Below the pieces are notes generated by a model. It saw nothing but the letters and a program-made list of their open reading frames with translations, was not told the origin of the DNA and ran no database searches. A stretch of 64,000 nt of DNA. Origin: Halohasta litorea. Lineage in GTDB: Archaea > Halobacteriota > Halobacteria > Halobacteriales > Haloferacaceae. Each line of letters begins with the position of its first letter. The stretch's first letter is position 1. The position numbers and the translations under genes were made by a program. The stretch spans positions 62,001 through 126,000 of the forward strand of contig NZ_JANHDJ010000007.1 of NCBI RefSeq assembly GCF_024494645.1, in the 5' to 3' direction. Positions 51,939-60,729 of the stretch are shown piece after piece.

Positions 51939-52531
51939 TAGTCGCCCAGTCTCGACTGGCCGTTGCCGCCGCCACCGAGCCCGGTGAGGTCGACGGCCTC
52001 GGCGATCGTCTCGAAAAACGTCTCCCGCTGGCTCCGGTCGTACAGTGTCGCGGCCGGATGGACCGACAGCAGCACCCGCTGTGAGCGCTCGCCGAAGCGG
52101 GTTTCGACGATATCGCCCGCCTCGCCGGTGATCCCGACCGATCGCTCTAAGAGGTGTTCACTTGGGACCTTACCCAGCGTGACGACAACCACCGGCTCAA
52201 CGGCGGCGATCTCGCTGTCGAGATACCCCCGGCAGTTGGCGAGTTCTTCCTTGGTCGGATCGCGGTTCTCCGGCGGTCGACACCGCACGCAGTTGGTGAT
52301 CCGGACCTCCTCCCGGAGGACACCGGCCTCGCTGAGAGCATCATCGAGGACGGTCCCCGACCGGCCGACGAAGGGTTCGCCCTGCTCGTCTTCGTTCTTG
52401 CCCGGCCCCTCGCCGACAAACAGCAGGTCGGCGTCCTCGGGGCCGACCCCGTTGACGATCCGGCTCCGTGAATCGACGAGTTCGGGGCACCGCTCGCAGT
52501 CCTGCACACAGAGACCGTCGAACTGCTCCAT
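51935..52531 (-). CDS. Uracil-DNA glycosylase, family 4
   Basis: 198 residues. Family 4 UDG, a 4Fe-4S enzyme that removes uracil from DNA. Motif 1 GEGPGKNEDEQGEPFVG and motif 2 HPAA near 158 are visible, as are Cys ligands (CERCPEL, CVRCRPP, and others). This is the archaeal form, distinct from family 5. It is encoded between Lrp and a DUF99 gene, all near other repair genes of the window. Confidence 0.92.
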   Translation of the reverse strand: MEQFDGLCVQDCERCPELVDSRSRIVNGVGPEDADLLFVGEGPGKNEDEQGEPFVGRSGTVLDDALSEAGVLREEVRITNCVRCRPPENRDPTKEELANCRGYLDSEIAAVEPVVVVTLGKVPSEHLLERSVGITGEAGDIVETRFGERSQRVLLSVHPAATLYDRSQRETFFETIAEAVDLTGLGGGGNGQSRLGDY

Positions 52532-52555
52532 ACCGAACAGGAGGTCGGCACTGGC

Positions 52556-53140
52556 TTAATCCTCCGTTTTTTCCGGTGGGTCGAGCTGCTGTTGGCGACC
52601 GGCGCGGGCGGCGAGCCGCGCGACGCGCAGGGGTTCGGGCCGACCGCTCCCCTCGGGTGTGAACGCACGCAGAACTGCGGCGGCCGCGTCGGTGTCGATC
52701 CCGACAGCCCGGAAAAACACCGTGTCGTCACCGACCGGCAGGCGACTACGGGGTGGGAGCCGACGGTACACATCGAGGCGTCGGTCAAGTGCCGCGCCCG
52801 CGAACTGCTCGCGGAGCGACCCGGCGAGCCCGTCGCTGTCCTCGAAAGAGACCGCGAGGACAGGGCGATGGGTGTGGTCGGCCAGCGCGGCGAGATCGAC
52901 GAGATTGAACCACGCGGGTGCGATGCCAGCAATCAGCACCCACTGCACGTCAGGGCGGGCCAGCCGGTCCCACAGCTCACAGCAGGCGGCGGTCGCATCG
53001 CTGCCGCCGATGGTACACGTCGCAAAAACGAGGTCGTCGACGACCCGGTCGGCACGGACGACTGCCCCACAGAGCTGGCTGCGGTCGGCGGCGTCCGAAG
53101 CGGCGATCCCGAGGGCGCGGCTGCCGGGTTTGGGTGGCAT
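52556..53140 (-). CDS. DUF99 family protein (endonuclease V-like fold)
   Basis: 194 residues. The archaeal DUF99 family has an RNase H/endonuclease V-like fold. Seen: RALGIAASDA near the start, VFATCTIGGSDATAACCELW and VLIAGIAPAWFNLVDL. Catalytic Asp and Glu residues of true endonuclease V are not clearly kept. Family function is unproven. It lies upstream of the UDG gene on the same strand, 24 bases apart. Confidence 0.82.
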   Translation of the reverse strand: MPPKPGSRALGIAASDAADRSQLCGAVVRADRVVDDLVFATCTIGGSDATAACCELWDRLARPDVQWVLIAGIAPAWFNLVDLAALADHTHRPVLAVSFEDSDGLAGSLREQFAGAALDRRLDVYRRLPPRSRLPVGDDTVFFRAVGIDTDAAAAVLRAFTPEGSGRPEPLRVARLAARAGRQQQLDPPEKTED

Positions 53141-53156
53141 TCGGCGGCGCGGCCGA

Positions 53157-53348
53157 CTACTCTTCGGGCTCCTCGGAGTCCTTCATCTCCTGGAGTCTGT
53201 CCAGCAGCTCGTCGTTCGACGCGCCGATATCGAAGTCGACCGTCCCGGAGTGGTCGTTTTCCTCCGTATCGTGACCGTCCTCGTCGTCGAAGTCGGTGTC
53301 GAAGTCCTGGTTCTCCTGTTCAGACTCATCGTAGCTTCCGAAGCCCAT
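53157..53348 (-). CDS. Small acidic haloarchaeal protein (DUF5786-like)
   Basis: 63 residues from MGFGSYDESEQENQDFD, extremely acidic, ending in a helix with NDELLDRLQEM. It matches what I know as DUF5786. No function is known. It is the first of a probable three-gene group with DUF99 and UDG. Confidence 0.75.
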   Translation of the reverse strand: MGFGSYDESEQENQDFDTDFDDEDGHDTEENDHSGTVDFDIGASNDELLDRLQEMKDSEEPEE

Positions 53349-53427
53349 ACGGAGTATACTACTGGAGCCGAACACAAAAATCCACGCACAGCCCGGTCCT
53401 TTTTAGTATCCCCGTCCTGTCTCCGGT

Positions 53428-54048
53428 ATGGAACCGATCAACGTCACCGAATCCGCCGAGGTCTTCACCTGCAACGCCTACCTCATCGACGGCGAAACAT
53501 CGACGCTCGTCGACGCCGGAACCATGCCCGGCGTCGAAGAGATCGTCGCCGACCACGTCGACACGCTCGATCAGGTCGTGTTGACACACCAACACGGCGA
53601 CCACGTCGCCGAACTCGAGGCCGTCCTGTCGGCGTTCGACGCCGACGTCTATGCCTACGACGACCACCCCCACCGCACCCACAGCATCGACGACGGCGAT
53701 TCGATCGCGATGGGCGATGAGGAATTCGAAGCGGTCTACACGCCGGGCCACGCCGCCGACCATCTCTCCTTTATCGGCGAGTCGACGCTGTTCAGTGGCG
53801 ATGTCGTCGTGTATAATGACGGCGCGTTCGACGACGGGAGCTTCGGCCGCACCGACCGACCGGGACAGTCCCGCGAGCGACTGATCGAGAGCCTGAAGAC
53901 GATTCTCGACCGACTGCCCGACTCGGTGACCGCGATGTACGCGGGTCACGGCGGCCCGTTCCACGCCACCGACGACGAGACGGTCAGAGACGTGATCGAG
54001 CGCGCCCTCGAACGCGCCGAGCGGCGCGAGCCGAAATACCCCGAGTAG
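53428..54048 (+). CDS. MBL-fold metallo-hydrolase
   Basis: 206 residues, beta-lactamase-like fold. The metal motif is THQHGDH (H54, H56, D58, H59), with GH at TPGHAADH (H about 110) and SGDVV (D about 132), and AGHGGPF late. It is a hydrolase of glyoxalase II type; the substrate is not known. A TTTTTAGTATC element lies about 25 bases before the ATG. Confidence 0.9.
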   Translation: MEPINVTESAEVFTCNAYLIDGETSTLVDAGTMPGVEEIVADHVDTLDQVVLTHQHGDHVAELEAVLSAFDADVYAYDDHPHRTHSIDDGDSIAMGDEEFEAVYTPGHAADHLSFIGESTLFSGDVVVYNDGAFDDGSFGRTDRPGQSRERLIESLKTILDRLPDSVTAMYAGHGGPFHATDDETVRDVIERALERAERREPKYPE

Positions 54049-54147
54049 CGGCCGCCGAACGGGGCGCGTAGCCGACGACTAACAAAACAAGGAAGTCGAC
54101 AGAAGGGACTCACGGACTGTTGGCACGGATAAGAAAGGGCCGACAGA

Positions 54148-54297
54148 TCAGGCTGCGCGTCGCTCTTTGGCCTTGGGTCGGAGTCGGTCGTAGCCGCATT
54201 TCCGACAGCTCTTGGCTCGCGGGGAGTTGCGAGCGTTACAGCGCATACAGATCTGTTTGTTGAGGGTTCGCTCGGTGGCGTTTTCGTTGCTTGGCAT
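54148..54297 (-). CDS. rpl40e: 50S ribosomal protein L40e
   Basis: 49 residues. Zinc ribbon protein of the large ribosomal subunit: ICMRCNARN (C17, C20) and [10 protein letters not shown] (C31, C34), basic overall, unlike the acidic neighbours, as expected for a ribosomal protein. It starts [24 protein letters not shown] element about 29 bases upstream suits a nearly leaderless mRNA. Easy to miss because of its size. Confidence 0.93.
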   Translation of the reverse strand: MPSNENATERTLNKQICMRCNARNSPRAKSCRKCGYDRLRPKAKERRAA

Positions 54298-54350
54298 ACG
54301 GCCCTATCGTCGGCGTCGCTGTTTAAGCGTTCCGAGACGGACGGCGCGGC

Positions 54351-54617
54351 TCAGGCGCTGGCTTCTTCGAGGGCAGCTTCGAGGTCCTCGCGCTGGGTGA
54401 CGCCGACGAAGCGGTCGACGATGCCGTCGTCGTTTTCGATCACCAGCGTCGGCAGCGAGCGGACCTGATACTGGTTGGCGACGTCCTGCTCTTCGTCGAC
54501 GTCGACCTTCGCGAACTCGACGTCCTCGTAGTCGGCTTCGAGCTCCTCCAGGATCGGGTCCTGTGTCTTACACGGGCCACACCAGTCTGCGTAGAAATCT
54601 GTGAGTCGAACCGTCAT
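54351..54617 (-). CDS. trxA: Thioredoxin
   Basis: 88 residues, active site DWCGPC (C13, C16), cis-Pro VRSLPTLVIE. It reduces protein disulfides. It lacks the first N-terminal strand and helix of bacterial thioredoxin, as in several archaeal forms. It is divergent from Sec61-beta. Confidence 0.93.
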   Translation of the reverse strand: MTVRLTDFYADWCGPCKTQDPILEELEADYEDVEFAKVDVDEEQDVANQYQVRSLPTLVIENDDGIVDRFVGVTQREDLEAALEEASA

Positions 54618-54719
54618 TTGTATTCCCGGTCGTGGGTTGCCGAGGTGGCCGCATAAGCGTTTCCAAGCGCGCGAACGGAAGCCGAAACGCTTAGGATGGC
54701 AAGGTGTCCTACAACGACT

Positions 54720-54881
54720 ATGAGCTCAGGTGACTCCGGCGGGCTGATGTCCAGTGCCGGACTCGTCCGGTATTTCGACTCCGAGGATCGGAACGCGATC
54801 CGTATCAATCCGAAAACAGTCATCGCCTTCTGTTTGCTGTTCGGCCTCGGCGTCCAGATCCTCTCGCTGACGATCGCCTAA
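54720..54881 (+). CDS. secG: Preprotein translocase subunit Sec61-beta (SecG)
   Basis: 53 residues. Starts [20 protein letters not shown] and ends in one TM helix (about 33-50, [18 protein letters not shown]). The [15 protein letters not shown] and INPKTV words are typical of archaeal Sec61-beta. It forms the third subunit of the SecYE channel at the membrane. A TTAGGATGG element about 28 bases upstream suits a leaderless mRNA. Confidence 0.9.
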   Translation: MSSGDSGGLMSSAGLVRYFDSEDRNAIRINPKTVIAFCLLFGLGVQILSLTIA

Positions 54882-54925
54882 CGCCGAACGCGGTCTTTTT
54901 CCCCGCCGCCCGCGGTTGTCCATCT

Positions 54926-55537
54926 ATGATAGCTGGCGTTATCGCCGTCCAGGGCGACGTGAGCGAACACGCCGCGGCGATCCGACGGGCCGCTGCGGCC
55001 CACGACGTCGACTGCGAAGTACGGGAGATCCGAACCAGTGGCGTCGTCGGCAACTGTGACGTCCTGCTGCTGCCGGGCGGGGAGTCGACGACCATCTCCC
55101 GACTGCTCGCCGACGAAGGCATCGACGACGAGATCCGGGCCCACGTCGAGGCGGGCAAGCCGATCTTGGCCACCTGTGCGGGGCTGATCGTCGCCGCGGC
55201 GGACGCCAAAGACGACCGTGTGAAAACGCTCGATCTGCTTGATGTAAGCGTCGACCGCAACGCCTTCGGCCGACAGAAAGACAGCTTCGAGGCCCCGCTC
55301 GATATCACGGGTCTCGACGAGCCGTTCCCCGCGGTCTTCATCCGTGCGCCGCTGATCGACGCGGTCGGCGACGACGTGGAGGTGCTCGCCGACTGGGAGG
55401 GCAACCCCGTTGCGGTCCGGCAGGGACCGGTCGTCGCCTCCTCGTTTCACCCGGAACTCACTCCGGATACGCGACTCCACCAGCTGGCCGTTTTCCGTGA
55501 CAACAAAGCCGTCGCGCCGCGGAAGGTCGACCAATGA
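54926..55537 (+). CDS. pdxT: Pyridoxal 5'-phosphate synthase glutaminase subunit PdxT
   Basis: 203 residues. Class I glutaminase for vitamin B6: it hydrolyses glutamine and passes ammonia to PdxS. Seen: GVIAVQGDVSEH, LLPGGESTTISRLL, the nucleophile C in ATCAGLIV, and the late HPEL with the catalytic His and Glu. pdxS is not in the window. It overlaps hisE by four bases. Confidence 0.93.
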   Translation: MIAGVIAVQGDVSEHAAAIRRAAAAHDVDCEVREIRTSGVVGNCDVLLLPGGESTTISRLLADEGIDDEIRAHVEAGKPILATCAGLIVAAADAKDDRVKTLDLLDVSVDRNAFGRQKDSFEAPLDITGLDEPFPAVFIRAPLIDAVGDDVEVLADWEGNPVAVRQGPVVASSFHPELTPDTRLHQLAVFRDNKAVAPRKVDQ

Positions 55538-55845
55538 GCGACGAAAAAGCAGCCGAAGCCACTGAAGCGGTATTCGACGAACTGTTCGCGACGATCAAAC
55601 AACGACAGGAAGAGCTCCCAGAGGACTCCTACACGGCCTCGCTGTTCACCCACGAGAAGGGTGAAAACGAAGTCCTCGAAAAGCTGGGCGAGGAGTCGAC
55701 CGAACTGATTCTGGCGGCCAAGGATGACGATCTCGATGAGCTACAGTACGAATCCGCCGATTTCGTCTACCATCTGCTCGTCCTGTTCGCAATGAAGGGG
55801 TTGGACGTCGACGATCTGCGGGCGGAACTCGAATCGCGGTTCTGA
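55534..55845 (+). CDS. hisE: Phosphoribosyl-ATP diphosphatase
   Basis: 103 residues. Second step of histidine synthesis. The MazG-like fold has KGENEVLEKLGEESTELILA and DDLDELQYESADFVYHLLVL with the metal-binding Glu and Asp. Its ATG overlaps the pdxT stop (ATGA), showing an operon with no pathway link. Confidence 0.92.
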   Translation: MSDEKAAEATEAVFDELFATIKQRQEELPEDSYTASLFTHEKGENEVLEKLGEESTELILAAKDDDLDELQYESADFVYHLLVLFAMKGLDVDDLRAELESRF

Positions 55846-56138
55846 CGCCACCGACTGTCGGCGTGTTCCACCCGCGTCGTCACTCATCGCCTTCAGCGTC
55901 GTCCGAACGGAACCAGTGATAGAGTTCGGCGAACAGCTCGACCACCAGCTCTACCCCCTTAAAAACTACAACGAGGAGATCGTCGACCATCACCTACTCT
56001 CTGTGAAAACAGTTCATATGTATCCGTCGGAGACTGAAACGCCGACTCGAACCATCCATACCGAACGTCGACACAAGAGGGACGCCCGAACCTGTCGCTG
56101 CCGACGGCCTTTTCAAACCAGTTGACCAAACACGGCCA
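55846..56138. other. Intergenic region before pheA
   Basis: No convincing gene. TTTTCAAA (56110-56117) is about 26 bases before the pheA ATG, so a leaderless pheA mRNA is likely. Confidence 0.45.
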
Positions 56139-56951
56139 ATGGACGCCGTTACGCTCGGTCCCGCCGGGACCTACTCACACCGTGCCGCCAGCGCCGTTTC
56201 CGACGACGTGTCGTTCCGCGAGTCGGTGACTACCATCATCGAGGCCGTCGCCGACGGCAGCTTCGAACGCGGCGTCGTCCCCATCGAAAACAGCATCGAG
56301 GGCAGCGTCACCGAAACGCTCGATGCGCTGGCCGACCGGGAGATCGCCGTCGTTAGCGAGATCATAACGCCGATTAGACACGCCCTACTCGCCCAGTCCG
56401 ACGAATTTGAAACGGTCGCCAGCCACTCCCAGGCGCTGGCCCAGTGCCGGAGCTATCTGGAAACGAACTATCCGGAGGCCAACCAGGAGGCCGTCGCCAG
56501 CACCGCCCGCGGCGTCGAACGTGCCCGCCAAGACGGGTCGATCGCCGCCATCGGCCACCCCTCGAACGCGACCAACGGCACCGACCTGGCGGTGCTCGCC
56601 GAAGACATCCAGGACCAAGACTCGAATGCGACCCGGTTTTTCCTCTTGGCACCGGCCGCCGAGCGATCTGATGCGGGCGGCAAGACCACGCTGATCGTCT
56701 ATCCGAACGTCAACTATCCCGGCCTGCTGTTGGAACTCCTGGAGGCCTTCGCCGACCGCAACATCAACCTCTCGCGGGTCGAATCCCGCCCCAGCGGCAA
56801 CCGTCTCGGCGACTACCTGTTCCACTTCGATATCGAGGCCGGGGTCTACGAGAGCCGTGTCCAGGAGGCGATCGACGAGATCGAGACGATCGTCGACGAC
56901 GGCTGGGTCCGCAACCTCGGCTCCTACGACACGAAACACGTCCTGTACTGA
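56139..56951 (+). CDS. pheA: Prephenate dehydratase
   Basis: 270 residues. Converts prephenate to phenylpyruvate for phenylalanine synthesis. Periplasmic-binding-protein-like catalytic domain with LGPAGTYSHRAA, VPIENSIEGSVTETLD and TRFFLLAP. A C-terminal ACT domain (about 188-265, FADRNINLSRVESRP) senses Phe. No chorismate mutase domain is fused. Confidence 0.94.
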   Translation: MDAVTLGPAGTYSHRAASAVSDDVSFRESVTTIIEAVADGSFERGVVPIENSIEGSVTETLDALADREIAVVSEIITPIRHALLAQSDEFETVASHSQALAQCRSYLETNYPEANQEAVASTARGVERARQDGSIAAIGHPSNATNGTDLAVLAEDIQDQDSNATRFFLLAPAAERSDAGGKTTLIVYPNVNYPGLLLELLEAFADRNINLSRVESRPSGNRLGDYLFHFDIEAGVYESRVQEAIDEIETIVDDGWVRNLGSYDTKHVLY

Positions 56952-57032
56952 CGCTCCGCGGCCGCGGATGGGGTCGTTCCTGTTGGGTTGGCGTCGACAA
57001 TATTCATGTCTCTCAACGCCCATATTGTAGGT

Positions 57033-57464
57033 ATGGCTGGACGACCCAACCCGTTCCGCGAACTCGACGAACTGATCGAACGAATGAACCGCCAGTTCGG
57101 TGAGCTGAGTGGGGGCTTCGAGAGCCAAGGGATGCTCTCGGAGGTGAGCGTCGACGTCGCCGATCAGGGCGATCAGCTGGTCGTCACCGCCGACCTCCCC
57201 GGCTTCTCGGGGGACGATATCGACCTTCGGGTCGACCGCGAGAGCCTCACCATTAGCGCCGAGTACGAGTCGGAAGAGACCGAGGAAAGCGACCAGTTCC
57301 ACCGCCAAGAGCGGCGGCGCGAGTCGGTGCGCCGACAGCTCCCGCTTCCCGAGGCGGTCGACGCCCCGGAGGCCTCGGCCAGCTACAACAACGGGGTGCT
57401 GACCGTCACACTCCCAAAGCTCGATCCCGAGACCTCCAGCGGCTACCAGATCGACGTCGAATAA
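57033..57464 (+). CDS. Small heat-shock protein Hsp20, copy 1
   Basis: 143 residues. Alpha-crystallin domain (about 35-130) with VVTADLPGFSGDDIDLRVDR and YNNGVLTVTLPK, the conserved GVLT motif. It keeps unfolded proteins soluble. A second member is 100 bases downstream. The start at 57033 was taken over one nine codons upstream. Confidence 0.9.
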   Translation: MAGRPNPFRELDELIERMNRQFGELSGGFESQGMLSEVSVDVADQGDQLVVTADLPGFSGDDIDLRVDRESLTISAEYESEETEESDQFHRQERRRESVRRQLPLPEAVDAPEASASYNNGVLTVTLPKLDPETSSGYQIDVE

Positions 57465-57566
57465 CGGCGGTTCCTTTTATTTCGCAGCCGAATGGTAGAC
57501 TGCTAACACGGCTCCATCTCCCTTTAAGCCATCAGCGATCGTATATGTTGGTTGGTGAAACACACA

Positions 57567-57989
57567 ATGAAACGCACACCCACACCGTTCGATGGATTCG
57601 ACCAGTTTGTCGGCCAGCTCGGCCGCGGTTTCGAGCTGATGGCAGCCGGTGAGGGAAACAGGGGGATGGCTGTCGATGTCGCCAACAACGACGGCGAGTT
57701 CGTCCTCACGGCCGACCTTCCGGGGTTCGACCGCGAGGAGATCGACCTCACGATCGACGACGCGGTGGTGACAATCAGTGCCGAACGCCACCACGAAAGC
57801 GACGAGACGGACGCGGAGTACCTCCACCGCGAACGGCGCACGGCGTCGGTCCAGCGGCGCGTTCGACTCCCCGAAGCGGTCGACGACGAGGGCACAACTG
57901 CGGCCTACCACAACGGCGTGCTCACGGTAACCGTACCCAAGGAATCGACGGAGACAGTCGACGAGGGACGACGGATCGAGATCGAATAG
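57567..57989 (+). CDS. Small heat-shock protein Hsp20, copy 2
   Basis: 140 residues, same domain with LTADLPGFDREEIDLTIDD and YHNGVLTVTVPK. Sequence differs from copy 1 outside the core, so the duplication is old. A GTATATGTTGG element about 25 bases upstream may be its promoter, so the two need not be cotranscribed. Confidence 0.9.
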   Translation: MKRTPTPFDGFDQFVGQLGRGFELMAAGEGNRGMAVDVANNDGEFVLTADLPGFDREEIDLTIDDAVVTISAERHHESDETDAEYLHRERRTASVQRRVRLPEAVDDEGTTAAYHNGVLTVTVPKESTETVDEGRRIEIE

Positions 57990-58005
57990 ATCGAGGAGCG
58001 GTTTT

Positions 58006-58431
58006 TTAAGGCCGTTGCCGGTAGCGGATCGTCCGCGAGCCGCGGAACATCGGGCCGGTCCCCGCCGTCTGGAATCCCGCGGCCTCGACGGCTGCCTTTT
58101 TGTCAGTTGCCTCGGTCTCGACCAACACCTCGACGTCCATGTTCTCGCTGGCGGCGAAGCGAACCGGTTCGGCCAGCAAGCGTTCGCAGGCGGCTTCAGT
58201 GCCGCCGAACTGCGTGACGTGGACCGTCTGATCGTGAGCATCGAAACTCACGAAGCCCAAAAGATCGGTATCGTCGGACTCGGTGTCGACGTTCGGATCG
58301 CGGTTTCCCTGCTGCCGTTCGGCGACGCGGACGCTCCGGTCGTGGACGAGGTTGCGGACGACATCCGCCGGTGCATCGGCCAGCGCTGCGATCGCCTCGG
58401 CGTCAGCTTCGACCGCATCCCGGACGTGCAT
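58006..58431 (-). CDS. GNAT-fold protein, haloarchaeal
   Basis: 141 residues from MHVRDAVEADAEAIAALADAP, the usual first strand and helix of an acetyltransferase. LLGFVSFDAHDQTVHVTQFG is the central beta hairpin, and AAVEAAGFQTAGTGPMF the end. The classic acetyl-CoA motif (Q/R-x-x-G-x-G/A) is not visible, so catalysis is doubtful. It converges with the second Hsp20 gene. Confidence 0.65.
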   Translation of the reverse strand: MHVRDAVEADAEAIAALADAPADVVRNLVHDRSVRVAERQQGNRDPNVDTESDDTDLLGFVSFDAHDQTVHVTQFGGTEAACERLLAEPVRFAASENMDVEVLVETEATDKKAAVEAAGFQTAGTGPMFRGSRTIRYRQRP

Positions 58432-58525
58432 ACAGCCACGTATCGTCGCTGCCCGCATAAAATCAGGGGGCGGGAGGGCTGGCCGAGACTGAAGCCTTTA
58501 TTTGGGAGCCACCGAACCGTACGGT

Positions 58526-58615
58526 ATGAGCAAAGCTACCAAGATCGTGGCAGGGACAGTGGGCATCTCGGCGATCCTCGCGATCGGGATCATCCTCTCG
58601 TACGTCCTGGCCTAA
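58526..58615 (+). CDS. 29-residue single-pass membrane peptide
   Basis: Starts MSKATKIVAGTVG and continues with one hydrophobic helix to LSYVLA. Its TAA stop shares a base with the next ATG (TAATG at 58613-58617), so translation of the two is coupled. Too short for normal gene finding. The presence of two Lys before the helix and the coupling argue that it is real. Function unknown. Confidence 0.6.
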   Translation: MSKATKIVAGTVGISAILAIGIILSYVLA

Positions 58616-59403
58616 TGTTCAGCGAGCGGGAGCTGTCGCCGACGCTTGCGGCGGTCCGTGAGCGCTACGCACCCGAGGCAACTGTCCTGGATGTCGAACA
58701 GGATTTCGAGACCCTCCCCCCAGGAGTCGCCGAGGATCTCGGCCTCCTCGCGGCGTCGATCGAGCCTGCGAGCTACCCGACCGACTGGCTGCCCGAGTCC
58801 GCGCCGACGGCCCTCGAACAGTATGCGGGCCCGGCGTTTACCATCGGAATGCCGGGCGATGGAACGGTCGTCTGGACCACCCAGACCGAGCCGCCGACGA
58901 TCCTCTTAAAAAAGCGGGCCGAGGGGACCCCCGAAGCGTTCCTGGAGTTCCTCGTCGCGGAGGCGTTCGTCAAGATCGATTGTGGGGTCCCCGAACAGTT
59001 CCTACCGTTTTTCGGCGCACAGTACGCCGAGTTGGCCGACGTGACGGGACTGGGTCCGGCCGACGTCTACCAGATCGCCGCCGCGCTGTTCGACGGCTGG
59101 GTCGGCCTCCAGACTCGTGAGGAATTTCAGTCCTGGAGCGACGACGACGAGTTCGAGCCGCTGTACGCGGCCTGGGTCGACGCGGGCGAGCGGCTCGAAG
59201 GCCGACTCGGCGAGCTGTCGGGGTCGGTCGCCCACGGAGAGATGACGTTCCCCGAAGCGACCGAGTACGCCTGTTCGGCGATCAAACACGGCCTCGAACT
59301 GCCGACGCCGTTCGCCGCGCTCGATACCGACGCCTACCGGGAGTACGGGGCCGACTACGCGGTTCGGTGGGCCGACAAAACGGTGTCGTCGCTGGCCGAA
59401 TAG
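58615..59403 (+). CDS. Conserved haloarchaeal hypothetical (DUF7089-like)
   Basis: 262 residues, soluble, helical: MFSERELSPTLAAVRERYAP, LPPGVAEDLGLLAASIEPAS and FPEATEYACSAIKHGLELP. I recall this as DUF7089. No catalytic motif is visible. It is coupled to the preceding 29-residue peptide, and a KaiC-like gene lies convergent. Confidence 0.72.
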   Translation: MFSERELSPTLAAVRERYAPEATVLDVEQDFETLPPGVAEDLGLLAASIEPASYPTDWLPESAPTALEQYAGPAFTIGMPGDGTVVWTTQTEPPTILLKKRAEGTPEAFLEFLVAEAFVKIDCGVPEQFLPFFGAQYAELADVTGLGPADVYQIAAALFDGWVGLQTREEFQSWSDDDEFEPLYAAWVDAGERLEGRLGELSGSVAHGEMTFPEATEYACSAIKHGLELPTPFAALDTDAYREYGADYAVRWADKTVSSLAE

Positions 59404-59433
59404 GCGGTCTATAGCTAAAAGGGGTGAGGGCTC

Positions 59434-60012
59434 TCAGAAATCGACGGTTACACTGCCGTCGTCGCCGAGGTCGACGACGCCATCGAACAGCGCGTGGAAG
59501 TCGTCGAGCGTTGCCTGGTCGTGGACCTCCTTCGAGAGGTGGAAAATGCCGACCGCGTCGTGTTCGTTCAGTAGCTCCAGGAGCTCCTTGGTCGCCTCGT
59601 GGACGCCCGCCTCGTCGGCGTAGTAGATCATCTCGGTCAGCGAGTCGACGCTGACCCGGACCTTGCCGTCGTGGCTCGCGAGGAACTGGCGTGTCTTCTC
59701 GACGATCCCGTCGAGGTCGTCGGGCGAGGAGACGTAGTGAACGTCGTCGGCCCCGCGTCGGGAGTAGCCGCGCTCGACAGAGAGGGTATCGAGGATCACG
59801 GCGTCGGACTCGTCTACGTCGTAGTGTTCGAGCTTCTGTTCGACCTCGCGGGCGGTGGTTCGCGTCGAGACGACGAGGAAGTGGTCGGTGTCAGTCTTCA
59901 GGAAGTCGGTGTCGATCCGGTCGGTTTCGCCGATACTGGGGTGGAGCAACAGCAGGCCGGTCCCGGCGGCGATCGTGTCGGGCGCGTTCTCGATAGCCAA
60001 CGTATAGTCCAT
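59434..60012 (-). CDS. RecA/KaiC-like protein lacking the P-loop
   Basis: 192 residues. The fold of a RecA-type ATPase is suggested by HFLVVSTRTTAREVEQKLEH, VRVSVDSLTEMIYYAD (Walker B-like) and LNEHDAVGIFHLSKEVHD. The place of Walker A reads HPSIGETDRID, without the GxxGxGK lysine, so it should not bind ATP in the usual way. Probably a regulatory or structural relative, family DUF7090 as I recall. Confidence 0.7.
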   Translation of the reverse strand: MDYTLAIENAPDTIAAGTGLLLLHPSIGETDRIDTDFLKTDTDHFLVVSTRTTAREVEQKLEHYDVDESDAVILDTLSVERGYSRRGADDVHYVSSPDDLDGIVEKTRQFLASHDGKVRVSVDSLTEMIYYADEAGVHEATKELLELLNEHDAVGIFHLSKEVHDQATLDDFHALFDGVVDLGDDGSVTVDF

Positions 60013-60156
60013 AGAGGAGTCAGCAACTGGGCGAACTTAATCATACGGCCTTTTATTTGCCGACTGTGTCTCCGATCAGTCAGAGTTGGGCGTCGGATCG
60101 GTCGTCGCCGATCTGCAAGTCACCTTTTTAGGCGTTCCACACCCACGTCGAGACGG

Positions 60157-60729
60157 ATGTACGGACAGGACACCGCCAAAGACGTCTACCGGGACGCCTT
60201 GCCCGTCATCGTCGTCAGTCTCGTCGCCGGGCTGTTCGCCGGGACGATCCTCGGCAGCGAAACCATGCGCGAGGGGATCGAGAGCGTCCCCGGGCTTCTG
60301 TTGCTCCTGCCCGCCTTTTTGGCCACTCGCGGCGGTGTCTACGGCTCGCTCGGCGCGCGGATCTCCAGCGGCCTCCACCAGGGGATCATCGAGCCGCGGT
60401 TCGAACTCGACGAGCGGCTCGGGAACGCCATCGTCGCCTCCTTTATCAATGGAATGAGCGTCTCGGTGTTCATCGCCGTCGTCACCTTCATCGTCCTCAC
60501 GCTGACCGGCCAGTCCGGGAGTCTCCTCCAGTTGGTCGGCATCATGGTCGTCGCCGGGTTTCTGAGCGCCGTCCTCATGCTGTCAGTGCTGGTGTCGGTG
60601 ATCATCCTCGGCTACCGGCGCGGGCTGGACCCGGACAACATCATCGGCCCGGTCGTGACGACCCTCGGTGACGTCTTCGGCGTGCTGTTCCTGCTGGTCG
60701 GCGTCTACGTGACGGGACTGATCCTATGA
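60157..60729 (+). CDS. MgtE-type divalent cation transporter, first half
   Basis: 190 residues with five hydrophobic segments. LVAGLFAGTILGS and LLLLLPAFLATRGGVYGSLG match the MgtE membrane domain, with the cation-site residues in the latter loop. The cytoplasmic N and CBS domains of bacterial MgtE are absent. It overlaps the second half gene by four bases, so the two probably form a heterodimer that equals one MgtE. Confidence 0.83.
   Translation: MYGQDTAKDVYRDALPVIVVSLVAGLFAGTILGSETMREGIESVPGLLLLLPAFLATRGGVYGSLGARISSGLHQGIIEPRFELDERLGNAIVASFINGMSVSVFIAVVTFIVLTLTGQSGSLLQLVGIMVVAGFLSAVLMLSVLVSVIILGYRRGLDPDNIIGPVVTTLGDVFGVLFLLVGVYVTGLIL

Noticed and set aside
55916..56125. 69-codon frame between hisE and pheA
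   Set aside because: It lacks acidic composition and haloarchaeal codon use and overlaps the likely pheA promoter.
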